A stretch of 64,000 nt of DNA from Thalassococcus_A lentus (GCF_028023555.1 NZ_JAQIOY010000002.1:434001-498000), one strand, 5' to 3'. Shown: positions 44,417-53,351, counted from the first letter of the stretch. Notes: generated by a model from the sequence alone, not told the origin. Numbers and translations: made by a program.

Positions 44417-45967
44417 TTAGGTAAAGCTGTCCGGCATGCTTTCTTTCTTTTGTGCCACATAGGCCTGCAAGGCCTCTTCGATGCCCGGATCCATGGCGGG
44501 CTTTTGATAGGTTTCCAGCAACCGTTTGACCCGCGCATTGGCAAAACTGGCCGTGTCTCGCGCACCTTCTTCTGACCAGGTCTCATACGGTTTGTAGTCG
44601 AACAGATCCGACCGCCAGAACGCCTCTTTGAAGTTCGCCTGCGTGTGGGCGCATCCGAGGAAATGTCCGCCCGGGCCCACTTCGCGCAACGCATCCATGG
44701 CCTGTGCGTTTTCGTCCATCGCAACACCCTTTGCGAGATGATGCAACGTGCCCAGCTGGTCTGCGTCCATCACGAATTTTTCAAAGGACGCCACAAGGCC
44801 GCCCTCCATCCATCCGCAGGAATGCAGCATGAAATTAACACCAGCGAGCAAGCCCATGTTCAGGCTGTTGGCGGTCTCGTAGGCGGCCTGTGCGTCGGGC
44901 AATTTGGAGCCACAGAACGAGCCAGCAGACCGGTACGGCAATCCCAGCCGCCGTGCCAACTGCCCAGCGCCATAGGTGATATGCGCCGCTTCTGGTGTGC
45001 CGAACGTTGGCGCACCAGAGTTCATATCGATCGATGTGACGAAAGCCCCCATAATCACCGGGGCACCCGGACGGATCAGCTGGGAATAGGCGATACCGGC
45101 CAAGACTTCGGCCATAACCTGCGTCAGCGTACCGGCCACGGAAACAGGCGCCATGGCACCGCCGACGATAAAGGGCGAAATGATCGACGCCTGATTGTTC
45201 TGCGCGTAGACCTCGAGAGCACCCATCATCACATCGTCAAAGGTCAAAGGCGAGTTGATGTTGATCAGTGACGTCATCACCGTCTTTTGCTGCACGACGT
45301 CCTTGCCGAACAGAATACCCGCCATGTCGACACTGTCCTGCGCCCGGCTGGGTTCTGTCACCGACCCCATGAAGGGCTTATCGGACAGCGTCATATGCGC
45401 CATCAGCATATCGAGGTGGCGCTTGTTCACCGGGATGTCTGTCGGCTCGCATACGGTGCCGCCCGAATGATGCAGCCACTTTGACATGTAGCCCAGTTTC
45501 ACAAAGTTCTCGAAATCCGCCATGGTCGCATAGCGGCGGCCTTTTTCCATGTCGTGCACGAAGGGCGGGCCATAGACAGGGGCAAGAACCAGGTTTCTGC
45601 CGCCAATCTCGACCGAGCGTGATGGATTGCGGGCATGCTGGGTAAAGGTGCTGGGCGCGGTGCTGCACAATTGCCGGGCCAAACCCTTGGGGATGCGAAC
45701 GCGTTCACCATCAATGTCTGCACCTGCATCACGCCAGCGGTCCAGCGCGGCAGGGTTGTTGACAAAGTTCACACCAATTTCTTCGAGGACCTGCTCTGCA
45801 TTGGTCTCGATGATTTCCAGCGCTTCTTCGTTCAGAATTTCGAGGTTCGGAATATTCCGCTCGATATACTTGGCGGTTTCGGTGCTGATCGCGGTCCGTT
45901 CGGCACGTCGTGCCGCACCGCCGCCACTGCCGCGGGACCGTCTACGTGCTGCTGTTGCCTCTGCCAT
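44417..45967 (-). CDS. MttB-family (trimethylamine/betaine) corrinoid methyltransferase
   Basis: A 516-aa TIM-barrel methyltransferase of the MttB superfamily (COG5598). It has a basic Gly/Arg-rich start, then IPNLEILNEEALEIIETNAEQVLEEIGV and GAFVTSIDMNSGAPTFGTPEAAHI. No in-frame UAG interrupts it, so it lacks pyrrolysine and is not a trimethylamine enzyme of the archaeal type. Non-pyrrolysine members demethylate glycine betaine or related amines and pass the methyl group to a corrinoid protein. A corrinoid protein (53352) and DUF1638 (54317) are encoded 8-9 kb away. Two Lin0512 genes precede it on the same strand. Confidence 0.88.
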   Translation of the reverse strand: MAEATAARRRSRGSGGGAARRAERTAISTETAKYIERNIPNLEILNEEALEIIETNAEQVLEEIGVNFVNNPAALDRWRDAGADIDGERVRIPKGLARQLCSTAPSTFTQHARNPSRSVEIGGRNLVLAPVYGPPFVHDMEKGRRYATMADFENFVKLGYMSKWLHHSGGTVCEPTDIPVNKRHLDMLMAHMTLSDKPFMGSVTEPSRAQDSVDMAGILFGKDVVQQKTVMTSLININSPLTFDDVMMGALEVYAQNNQASIISPFIVGGAMAPVSVAGTLTQVMAEVLAGIAYSQLIRPGAPVIMGAFVTSIDMNSGAPTFGTPEAAHITYGAGQLARRLGLPYRSAGSFCGSKLPDAQAAYETANSLNMGLLAGVNFMLHSCGWMEGGLVASFEKFVMDADQLGTLHHLAKGVAMDENAQAMDALREVGPGGHFLGCAHTQANFKEAFWRSDLFDYKPYETWSEEGARDTASFANARVKRLLETYQKPAMDPGIEEALQAYVAQKKESMPDSFT

Positions 45968-46112
45968 TGCTTTTTCCCCTCTGCGCCGATGCGGGGTGCG
46001 GAACCCCGGTTGAGCATTTATCTAGCTTGCCAGAGGAACACGCCCCCTGTCGTTTCCGGCGTATGGCGCGAGAAAACGACATTGGGGCGTGCTATGGCCT
46101 GATCAGCTACGT

Positions 46113-46469
46113 TTAGTCAGTCGGGCGCAGGCGCCAACTGTCTTGTTTTGGCAAGAATACTTCGATCGCAGCGCTTGCAGTCACGGCACCAATAGAGCCC
46201 TCTTCGACAGCGACATCCAATCCGCCCAGCGCGACCGTAACGTCCGCACCGGACCGCGGCAGGCAAGCAGCCACGGCTTGTTTGTCGACACGATCGGGAT
46301 CCTGCACGCCGATATGGACCCGAATTTCGGCTTGATCCATACCCGGCAGTGACAGCGCTGGCAGCGAGGCATGGCGCAAGGCCTGTTCAACGGCACGGCA
46401 CGCAGCCTTGGTATAGTCCTGTCCATGCAGATCCGTGCCTATTGCCATTTCAATGATCAATCGCTGCAT
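46113..46469 (-). CDS. Lin0512 family protein (second copy)
   Basis: A 118-aa protein of the Lin0512 family, recognised by LIIEMAIGTDLHGQDYTKAACRAVEQALRHASL and the Gly/Val-rich second half. The function is unknown. Its ATG overlaps the stop of the upstream paralogue (TGATG), so the two are coupled. The pair may form a heteromer. The mttB-family gene follows on the same strand after 145 bases. Confidence 0.82.
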   Translation of the reverse strand: MQRLIIEMAIGTDLHGQDYTKAACRAVEQALRHASLPALSLPGMDQAEIRVHIGVQDPDRVDKQAVAACLPRSGADVTVALGGLDVAVEEGSIGAVTASAAIEVFLPKQDSWRLRPTD

Positions 46470-46822
46470 CACGCGGTCTCCTCTACAGGCACCATGTCAA
46501 AACTCACGGTGATTGCGACATTGGCGATAACGGTGGGGTTTCCAGTGCCTTCGGGCCGGGCAATGTCCAGCCCCCCTTGGGACAGACGAATCGTGGGCTG
46601 GCCGTAAGGGAAAATCTCACGCAGTGCATCGACATCCACCGCCTGAGGTTTCTGGACACCGACATCCACGGTCAGTTGCATATCGGATTTGTCGAATCCA
46701 AACAGTTCGGCAGCATTGATCGAGTTCCGCCAAAGCGCGTTTTTGATGCCTCGGGCCGCCGCTTCGGTGTAGTCCCCCCTGCGCAGCGATGTTCCCATGC
46801 CAAATTCGGTAATAACCCTCAT
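46469..46822 (-). CDS. Lin0512 family protein (first copy)
   Basis: A 117-aa paralogue of the downstream protein: VITEFGMGTSLRRGDYTEAAARGIKNALWRNSI aligns with its N-terminus, and the second half has LTVDVGVQKPQAVD where the paralogue has IRVHIGVQDPDRVD. AAGGAG precedes the ATG. The family is widespread but uncharacterised. It is divergent from guaA across 63 bases. Confidence 0.82.
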   Translation of the reverse strand: MRVITEFGMGTSLRRGDYTEAAARGIKNALWRNSINAAELFGFDKSDMQLTVDVGVQKPQAVDVDALREIFPYGQPTIRLSQGGLDIARPEGTGNPTVIANVAITVSFDMVPVEETA

Positions 46823-46885
46823 AGCAGCTGCTCCTTCGCTGATCCTTGATATTGAACTTTTCCATTGGCGGTTCTAACAGAGCGC

Positions 46886-48445
46886 ATGACCCAAGCCCAG
46901 CATGACCGCCTTCTCATCATCGACTTTGGCAGCCAGGTAACGCAGCTGATTGCGCGCCGTCTGCGCGAGTTGAATGTTCTCGCCGAAATCCGCCCTTATC
47001 AGGCAGTCACCATGGACCTGATCCATGAGATGGCACCCAAGGCGATCATCTTTTCTGGAGGGCCCGACAGCGTCACCCGGGATGGCAGTCCCCGCGCACC
47101 GGACGGTGTCTTTGACTATGGCGTTCCGATTTTGGGAATCTGCTATGGTCAGCAGGTCATGATGCAGCAATTGGGCGGCAACGTGGTCTCTGGCGAAGGC
47201 ACTGCCGAGTTTGGTCGGGCCTATGTGGAGCCCTCTGCCAAGCTGGACCTGCTGGACGGCTGGTTCGATGATGGCCGCGAGCAGGTCTGGATGAGCCACG
47301 GCGATCATGTCGCCGCGTTGGCTCCGGGCTTTGAGGTCTATGGCACCTCCCCCGGTGCACCCTTTGCGATCACGGCCGACACAGCGCGAAACTTTTACGC
47401 CGTTCAGTTCCACCCCGAGGTGCACCACACACCACGCGGCGCAAAGCTCTATGAGAACTTTGTAAAACTGGCAGGGTTTACCGGCGACTGGACCATGGCC
47501 AGCTATCGCGAAGAAGCCGTTCAGAAGATCCGCGAACAGGTCGGCGACAAACAGGTCATCTGTGCGCTGTCCGGCGGGGTCGACAGTTCGGTTGCTGCGG
47601 TGCTGATTCACGAAGCCATCGGTGAGCAACTGACCTGTGTATTCGTGGACCACGGTCTGCTGCGTATGAACGAGGCCGAAGAAGTGGTCGGCATGTTCCG
47701 CGACCACTATAACCTGCCGCTGATCCATGCCGACGAAACCGAGCTGTTCCTTGGCAAACTCGAAGGCGTGTCTGACCCCGAAACCAAGCGCAAGATTATC
47801 GGCGGTCTGTTTATTGACGTGTTCCAGAAATACGCAAATGAAATCGAAGGCGCTGAATTCCTCGCCCAGGGCACACTCTATCCAGATGTGATCGAGTCGG
47901 TCAGCTTTTCCGGCGGTCCTTCTGTGACCATCAAATCGCATCACAATGTTGGTGGATTGCCCGAGAAAATGGGCCTGAAGCTGGTAGAGCCTCTGCGCGC
48001 GCTCTTCAAGGACGAGGTCCGAGCGCTGGGTCGCGAACTTGGCCTGCCCGATCACTTCATCGGTCGTCACCCCTTCCCCGGTCCCGGTCTGGCTATTCGC
48101 TGCCCCGGCGAGATCACCCGCGAAAAGCTGGAAATTCTGCGCAAGGCAGATGCGGTCTATATCGACCAGATCCGCAAGCACGGCCTCTATGATGAAATCT
48201 GGCAGGCCTTTGTCGCGATCCTTCCAGTACGCACCGTCGGCGTGATGGGTGATGGACGCACCTATGATTTCGCCTGTGCGCTGCGGGCCGTGACTTCGGT
48301 TGATGGTATGACGGCGGATTATTACCCGTTCAGCCATGAGTTTTTGGGCGAAACAGCCACGCGCATAATCAACGAGGTCAAAGGCATCAACCGTGTGACC
48401 TATGATGTGACGTCCAAACCTCCGGGCACAATCGAGTGGGAATGA
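46886..48445 (+). CDS. guaA: GMP synthase (glutamine-hydrolysing)
   Basis: A 519-aa enzyme that aminates XMP to GMP. The N-terminal class I glutaminase has IIDFGSQVTQL and ILGICYGQQ with the nucleophile Cys86, plus the FHPEV His-Glu pair. The ATP-pyrophosphatase P-loop is CALSGGVDSSVAAVL near residue 230, and the C-terminal dimerisation domain ends KPPGTIEWE. The ATG at 46886 is used; a TTG at 46865 is less likely. The next gene starts four bases after the stop. Confidence 0.97.
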   Translation: MTQAQHDRLLIIDFGSQVTQLIARRLRELNVLAEIRPYQAVTMDLIHEMAPKAIIFSGGPDSVTRDGSPRAPDGVFDYGVPILGICYGQQVMMQQLGGNVVSGEGTAEFGRAYVEPSAKLDLLDGWFDDGREQVWMSHGDHVAALAPGFEVYGTSPGAPFAITADTARNFYAVQFHPEVHHTPRGAKLYENFVKLAGFTGDWTMASYREEAVQKIREQVGDKQVICALSGGVDSSVAAVLIHEAIGEQLTCVFVDHGLLRMNEAEEVVGMFRDHYNLPLIHADETELFLGKLEGVSDPETKRKIIGGLFIDVFQKYANEIEGAEFLAQGTLYPDVIESVSFSGGPSVTIKSHHNVGGLPEKMGLKLVEPLRALFKDEVRALGRELGLPDHFIGRHPFPGPGLAIRCPGEITREKLEILRKADAVYIDQIRKHGLYDEIWQAFVAILPVRTVGVMGDGRTYDFACALRAVTSVDGMTADYYPFSHEFLGETATRIINEVKGINRVTYDVTSKPPGTIEWE

Positions 48446-48449
48446 CGGT

Positions 48450-49559
48450 TTGGCGCTGATCCTTCATATCGGGATCTGGAAGACCGGCACGACCGCCATG
48501 CAGTCGATCCTGGCGCGCAATGTCGAATTGTTGCGTGACTTCGGGCTGCACTACCCAGAGCATCCTATGATGGAAGACGCCCGGCGCGGCGGCATGAGTT
48601 CCGGCAATATCGACTTTGCTCCCGGTGAAGACTGGGCCGACGTCGTGCTAAGCAAAGCACAATCCGCGTCGGAAAAGGATGTGCTGTTCTCGCGAGAACA
48701 GATGACACTCAAAATTTCGGATGAGCCCGATCAACTCGATCGGTTGACGGCCCAGCACCCGGTAAAGATCATCCTGTTTCTACGTGATCCGATAGATTTT
48801 GTCGGCTCCTACTATGCTCAGGTCGTAAAACAGGCCGGTTACGGCGGTTCGCTGGCAGATTTCGCAAACACCTCTGACACCTTCCAACGGGTTCGTCTTC
48901 TTCTGTCCGTATTTCAGGACAAGGGCATTCCAGTTGAGCTGGCTAACTATTCGCGGTGTAGCAAATCGCTGGCAGATCGGTTTTTTGGACTGCTGCTTGG
49001 TCAATCCAGCGACGCGTTTCTGGCCAAGGCCGATATTCTGGATGTTCCGGTCAATCGGTCCCTGACGCGGTCCGAGCTGATGCTCCAAAGCGCCCTAAAC
49101 AAAGCAGATACCAAACAACCGGCTAGGTTTCTCTCAAAGGGCCTGATCGAAAACCTGCCGATCGTAGAGCATGACCCGCTTCCCGTTCCGGCAACAATCG
49201 TCGAACAATTGCGCGACAGAATTGGCCCTGACATCGACGCAATCAATAAAATGGTGCCTTCTTCTGAAAAACTGATTTGGCCTGACCCTGTCGCAAAAAG
49301 CGACCAACAAGGCGATGAAGTTGCTTTGTTTTCGCAAGATCAGATCAATCAGATCGCCAATAGCATTGCACAGGAATTAAACCAAAACACGCTCGCCAAC
49401 ACTGAAGTTGGCGCTTTGATGCGGATTGCTAAACGGGCCAACCGCAACAATCCCAGAGCACGCGAAGACCTGATAACGCTTTTGACCTTTCTGCATCGGG
49501 TCCGCCCGGCAAATGCCAATATCACCCAGATGCTGCAGGACTTGTCTGACGGCAAATAG
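48450..49559 (+). CDS. Sulfotransferase-like P-loop protein
   Basis: A 369-aa protein. The start ILHIGIWKTGTTAMQ matches the 5'-phosphosulfate-binding loop of PAPS-dependent sulfotransferases, and IILFLRDPIDFVGSYY (around residue 108-123) matches the 3'-phosphate-binding segment. The C-terminal third is unassigned. The acceptor is unknown; surface polysaccharide is common in this family. Only a TTG at 48450 places the P-loop correctly. It starts four bases after guaA, yet its codon use and AT content look unlike guaA's, suggesting later acquisition. Confidence 0.75.
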   Translation: MALILHIGIWKTGTTAMQSILARNVELLRDFGLHYPEHPMMEDARRGGMSSGNIDFAPGEDWADVVLSKAQSASEKDVLFSREQMTLKISDEPDQLDRLTAQHPVKIILFLRDPIDFVGSYYAQVVKQAGYGGSLADFANTSDTFQRVRLLLSVFQDKGIPVELANYSRCSKSLADRFFGLLLGQSSDAFLAKADILDVPVNRSLTRSELMLQSALNKADTKQPARFLSKGLIENLPIVEHDPLPVPATIVEQLRDRIGPDIDAINKMVPSSEKLIWPDPVAKSDQQGDEVALFSQDQINQIANSIAQELNQNTLANTEVGALMRIAKRANRNNPRAREDLITLLTFLHRVRPANANITQMLQDLSDGK

Positions 49560-49607
49560 CTGGACATGTGCTATCCAGCAATGTGCAGCACATTCATGTT
49601 TAACATG
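49560..49607. promoter_or_regulatory. Three consecutive palindromes upstream of the homocysteine methyltransferase gene
   Basis: CTGGA/TCCAG at 49560-49578, AATGTGC-A-GCACATT (perfect, 15 bases) at 49580-49594 and CATGTT-T-AACATG (perfect, 13 bases) at 49595-49607 lie back to back, 70-120 bases before the methyltransferase start. The last two look like operator sites; the first could be a weak terminator for the upstream gene. Confidence 0.5.
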
Positions 49608-49679
49608 CAGATTATGAGTTTGCCTTGAACCCTGCGAGCATGAGATGTGGTCTGCAAAACAACGCAGGCAACACCACTC

Positions 49680-50696
49680 ATGTCCAATGCACTTTCCAAA
49701 GCTCTCGAAACCCGTGACTGGCTTCTCGCCGATGGGGCAACCGGTACGAACCTGTTCAACATGGGGCTTATGTCCGGAGACGCGCCCGAATTCTGGAATG
49801 AGGATGAGCCTGACAAGATCCGCGCGCTCTACCGCGGCGCAGTCGATGCTGGCTCTGACCTGTTCCTGACCAACTCATTTGGGGCCAATGCGTCGCGCCT
49901 CAAGCTGCATGATGCAGCAGACAAGGCCTATCACTTTTCCAAACTGGCCGCAGAACTTGGCCGCGAAGTCGCTGATGCCGCGGGGCGCGACGTTATCGTT
50001 GCAGGCTCTGTCGGTCCAACAGGCGAGATCATGGGCGCTGCAGGAACACTGAGCCACGAGAGCGCGGTGGAGATGTTCGAAGAAACCGCCAAGGGCCTCA
50101 TGGACGGTGGCGCAGACGTGCTCTGGGTTGAAACCATCAGCGCACCCGAAGAGTTTCTGGCCGCGGCCGAAGCCTTTGGAAACATCGACGCCCCATGGTG
50201 CGGCACCATGAGCTTTGACACTGCGGGGCGTACGATGATGGGGGTCACTTCGTCAGCCATGGTAAAACTGGTCGAAGAACTGCCAAACCCGCCTATTGCA
50301 TTCGGGGCAAACTGCGGCACGGGGGCGTCGGATTTGTTGCGCACGGTTCTGGGCTTTTCAGCGCAGGGTACAGAGCGTCATCTGATCGCCAAGGGTAACG
50401 CAGGCATTCCCAAATACGTGGATGGCCATATTCACTATGACGGCACACCGGAACTGATGGCTGACTACGCGATTCTCGCGCGGGATTGCGGCGCCAAGAT
50501 CATTGGCGGGTGTTGCGGAACCATGCCGGAACACTTGCGCTCTATGCGTGAGGCACTGGAAACCCGATCTCGGGGTGCGCGCCCGACGCTGGATCAGATC
50601 ACCACTGCCTTGGGCGGATTTAGTTCCGAAAGCGATGGAACCGGCGACGCCACCGGCCCCACCCGCGAGCGCCGCAGCCGCCGACGCCGCGCCTGA
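49680..50696 (+). CDS. Homocysteine S-methyltransferase (MetH N-terminal type)
   Basis: A 338-aa protein with the zinc-dependent homocysteine methyltransferase fold. It opens WLLADGATGTNLFNMGL, and the zinc ligands are in GANCGTG (Cys212) and GGCCGT (Cys278, Cys279). It transfers a methyl group to homocysteine to make methionine. It lacks the folate-, B12- and activation domains of full-length MetH, so it either uses betaine or another methyl donor directly or works with separate corrinoid modules such as the one at 53352. The C-terminus is a basic Arg-rich tail (RERRSRRRRA). Confidence 0.88.
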   Translation: MSNALSKALETRDWLLADGATGTNLFNMGLMSGDAPEFWNEDEPDKIRALYRGAVDAGSDLFLTNSFGANASRLKLHDAADKAYHFSKLAAELGREVADAAGRDVIVAGSVGPTGEIMGAAGTLSHESAVEMFEETAKGLMDGGADVLWVETISAPEEFLAAAEAFGNIDAPWCGTMSFDTAGRTMMGVTSSAMVKLVEELPNPPIAFGANCGTGASDLLRTVLGFSAQGTERHLIAKGNAGIPKYVDGHIHYDGTPELMADYAILARDCGAKIIGGCCGTMPEHLRSMREALETRSRGARPTLDQITTALGGFSSESDGTGDATGPTRERRSRRRRA

Positions 50697-50823
50697 GCAG
50701 CGGCACAGACCGCTCTGGCACCCCGCAAACAACCACAAGAATAACGAATCCCTTGCTGCGCAAGTCGAGGCATGGTTGCGTTATGGATACCGATAATTTT
50801 TCAACCAAAAGACAGGTATTCTT

Positions 50824-52068
50824 ATGCCCACCCACACGATTTACGAAGACAATGGCTATTTTCTACTGGACGAATATCGAACCAATTCAGCCGGTGCGAT
50901 CGAGTTAGAAGCCGTTTCGACCAATTCAAACATCCAGCTCTACTCAAGAGTTGTCTTTGCAAACGGTACGACGTCTGCCCTTACACCAGTATCGTCCGGG
51001 ACGAATGTAAATGTCTCTGGACTTGGCTGGCGAACTGTCGAGATTTATGGACTACCAGCGGCAAATGCCTACGGTGCAGAGCTCGGGGTTACTTGGATCT
51101 GGGAATTTTCCGGGACACGATCTTTCCGCGAGTTTTGGGTTACGATCTGGGAACGCCCGGACGCACCCAGTGATCTGATCCTGTCAAACGCGGTCATTGA
51201 CGAAACCGACAGCGGCGTGGTCATTGGCACCTTGTCCGCCACTGACGTCGATAACGAACCTTACTTCGACTACGCCATTCTGTACGACCCAACCGGCGCC
51301 CTGACCGTTGCGGGAAACCGTCTCGTTGCTTTTGACGGTCTGGAACTGTCCGACCTGGCCAACAACGCACTAGTCACGATTAACGGCGCTGGCGACGCTG
51401 TGTTCGAGATCATCCTCAGGGTCACCGATAGCGACGGGCTCTCGCGCGACGAGGTACACACGATCACCGTTCGCGATGGGTCTGGCGCACTGACCTACAA
51501 CGGCACGGCCGGCGACGATCTCGTTTCTGGCACAGCCTTTGACGATATCGTTTTTGGCGAAGCGGGTGACGATATCGCAACGCTGAGCTCTGGCAACGAT
51601 ACAGCCTATGGTGGCGACGGTGATGACTACGCGGTCGGTGGCGCCGGGGACGACGTCTTGCGCGGCGAACGCGGCGAGGACCTCTTGCGCGGCGGCAGCG
51701 GAGAAGATGTTCTGGTCGGTGGTATTGACGATGATTTCCTATACGGCGGTGCGGACAATGACCGTTTGATTGGCGGCAGCGGGCGCGACCGCCTGTCTGA
51801 CGGCGATGGCAGCGATATCCTGATCGGCGGCGCTGATGCAGATCGGTTCGTTCTGCGTGACGACGGCGCGTCAGACCGGATCAACGATTTCGAGGATGGC
51901 ATCGACCGGATCGTTCTGCTGGACGTCAACAACTTTGCCGAATTGACCATTCGTGACGTCAGCGGTGGACGCGTGCGCATCGATTATGGTGGCGATGTTC
52001 TGTTCGTATCTTCCGCAGGCGGAACGCTACAAGCATCTGATTTGACAGCCGATGATTTCATTTTCTGA
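50824..52068 (+). CDS. RTX-type calcium-binding protein (type I secretion substrate)
   Basis: A 414-aa protein. Residues 1-120 are unrecognised, 125-225 are cadherin-like (VIDETDSGVVIGTLSATDVDN, FEIILRVTDSDGLSRDEVHTI), and 230-345 hold about a dozen nonapeptide repeats of the GGxGxDxLx type (GGAGDDVLR, GGSGEDVLV). These bind calcium outside the cell. The C-terminus (DRFVLRDDGASDRINDFEDGIDRIVLLDV) is like that of secreted serralysin-type proteins. There is no N-terminal signal peptide, as expected for type I secretion. No exporter genes are adjacent. Surface adhesion is a guess from architecture. Confidence 0.85.
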   Translation: MPTHTIYEDNGYFLLDEYRTNSAGAIELEAVSTNSNIQLYSRVVFANGTTSALTPVSSGTNVNVSGLGWRTVEIYGLPAANAYGAELGVTWIWEFSGTRSFREFWVTIWERPDAPSDLILSNAVIDETDSGVVIGTLSATDVDNEPYFDYAILYDPTGALTVAGNRLVAFDGLELSDLANNALVTINGAGDAVFEIILRVTDSDGLSRDEVHTITVRDGSGALTYNGTAGDDLVSGTAFDDIVFGEAGDDIATLSSGNDTAYGGDGDDYAVGGAGDDVLRGERGEDLLRGGSGEDVLVGGIDDDFLYGGADNDRLIGGSGRDRLSDGDGSDILIGGADADRFVLRDDGASDRINDFEDGIDRIVLLDVNNFAELTIRDVSGGRVRIDYGGDVLFVSSAGGTLQASDLTADDFIF

Positions 52069-52078
52069 CACAGACGCA

Positions 52079-53176
52079 TCAGAACAAAGACAGCTGGTCG
52101 CCCCTTCGGGGCGGCACGGCAAACAGGTCGCTGCGCAGCGCTGGTTGCGGGGTGTTCAGCGCCAAACGCCGCGCGGCGTGCCGAAACCGCTGGTCAATCA
52201 TCTGGGCATAGGGCCCGTCCCCGCGCATGCGTGTGTGCCATTGCGCGGAATACAGCTTGCCATCGTGCATTTCCCGCAGCCGGTTCAAAACCCGCTCTGC
52301 GCGGTCGGGGTAATGCTCGACCAACCATTCGCGCCAAAGCGGCGCCACCTCAAGAGGCAGGCGCAGCATGATCCAGCTTGCGCTCGTGGCGCCGGCCTCA
52401 GCCCCCGCCTCGAGAATTGCTTCAAGCTCGGGGTCGGTCAGGGCCGGCACAATCGGCGAGGCCATAACCCGGACGGGAATGCCGGCTTCCACCAACCGGC
52501 GGATGGTTTTCAATCTGCGCTCAGGGTCCGGCACGCGCGGCTCCATCGAGCGCGAAAGCTTGCGATCCAAAGTGGTTACCGAGATCCCGACCCGCGCAAG
52601 ACCCTGCTTTGCCATATCGGACAGAATGTCGATGTCTCGTTCGATCAGACTGCCCTTGGTCACGATCGCAACCGGGTGCCTGTGCGCTGCGAGAACGCTC
52701 AAAATGGACCGTGTGACTTCCTGCTCCTGTTCGATCGGCTGATAGGGATCAGTATTCGTCCCGATTGCCAGAGGCGCGACGCGATAGGATTTTCTGCGCA
52801 ACTCTTGGGCCAGAACCTCCGAGATCGCAGGCCGCGCAATGAGCCGCGTTTCAAAGTCCAGTCCCGGCGAAAGGCCCAGATAGGCATGCGTCGGCCGCGC
52901 AAAGCAATAGATGCATCCATGTTCACACCCCCGGTACGGGTTGATGGAGCGGTCAAACGGCAAGTCCGGCGAACGCTGGTAGGTGATCGCACTGCGCGGC
53001 CTTTCCAGACTGACCTGCGTCCGCAGGATCGGACGATCCTCGGGGATGTCCCAGCCGTCATGCGTATCGGCATGGGTAAACCGTTCGTATCGCCCCGAAT
53101 TCCGGCTGATCGCACCCCTGCCCCGGCGCTGCTCTTTGGGCACCGGACGGAGGGATTTGGGCAATTCGGAAGACAT
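52079..53176 (-). CDS. PA0069-family radical-SAM protein (SplB-like)
   Basis: A 365-aa radical-SAM protein. The cluster motif is CEHGCIYC (Cys84, Cys88, Cys91) in INPYRGCEHGCIYCFARPTHAYLG, and the conserved ELRRKSYRVAPLAIGTNTDPYQPIEQ and VTKGSLIERDIDIL follow. The family resembles spore photoproduct lyase, so DNA repair is suspected but not shown. A GAAC-N7-GAAC box, matching the LexA operator of this group, lies 13-27 bases upstream of the start. The ATG at 53176 is used; upstream in-frame starts exist. Confidence 0.85.
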   Translation of the reverse strand: MSSELPKSLRPVPKEQRRGRGAISRNSGRYERFTHADTHDGWDIPEDRPILRTQVSLERPRSAITYQRSPDLPFDRSINPYRGCEHGCIYCFARPTHAYLGLSPGLDFETRLIARPAISEVLAQELRRKSYRVAPLAIGTNTDPYQPIEQEQEVTRSILSVLAAHRHPVAIVTKGSLIERDIDILSDMAKQGLARVGISVTTLDRKLSRSMEPRVPDPERRLKTIRRLVEAGIPVRVMASPIVPALTDPELEAILEAGAEAGATSASWIMLRLPLEVAPLWREWLVEHYPDRAERVLNRLREMHDGKLYSAQWHTRMRGDGPYAQMIDQRFRHAARRLALNTPQPALRSDLFAVPPRRGDQLSLF

Positions 53177-53188
53177 CAGGCAAATATG

Positions 53189-53203
53189 GAACATAATAAG
53201 AAC
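53189..53203. promoter_or_regulatory. LexA-type SOS box upstream of the radical-SAM gene
   Basis: GAAC-ATAATAA-GAAC is a perfect match to the alphaproteobacterial LexA operator GAAC-N7-GAAC, the same spacing as the box at lexA itself (63032-63046). It lies in an AT-rich segment just before the radical-SAM start. Confidence 0.6.
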
Positions 53204-53311
53204 ATTTGCAATCCGAACGAATTCGATCCCCCGCGCGTCGGAACCTGCGCGCTCTTGGTCGCAATCCGGCAATTGAATCGCAAACAAAACGACGAATAGT
53301 CAGGTATATCC

Positions 53312-53333
53312 GGGGTATGCGGTGGCATGCCCC
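53312..53333 (+). promoter_or_regulatory. Leader hairpin before the corrinoid protein gene
   Basis: GGGGTATGC-GGTG-GCATGCCCC pairs over 9 bases with one wobble, ending 18 bases before the ATG. It could influence translation initiation or mRNA stability. It does not match a cobalamin riboswitch. Confidence 0.35.
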
Positions 53334-53351
53334 TTCAGAAGGAATAGCGCA

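Noticed and set aside
44417..45967. Pyrrolysine-containing trimethylamine methyltransferase
   Set aside because: No in-frame UAG is present in the conserved region, so the gene belongs to the non-pyrrolysine part of the family.
46874..48337. Long minus-strand open frame opposite guaA
   Set aside because: No recognisable motif; it is a shadow of the guaA codon pattern.
51490..51850. Tandem repeat array as possible CRISPR
   Set aside because: The periodicity is 27 bases and in frame; it encodes calcium-binding nonapeptides of the RTX protein.
49560..53351. Cobalamin riboswitch before the methyltransferase or corrinoid gene
   Set aside because: No B12-box or matching multi-helix structure was seen; only simple palindromes and one hairpin are present.
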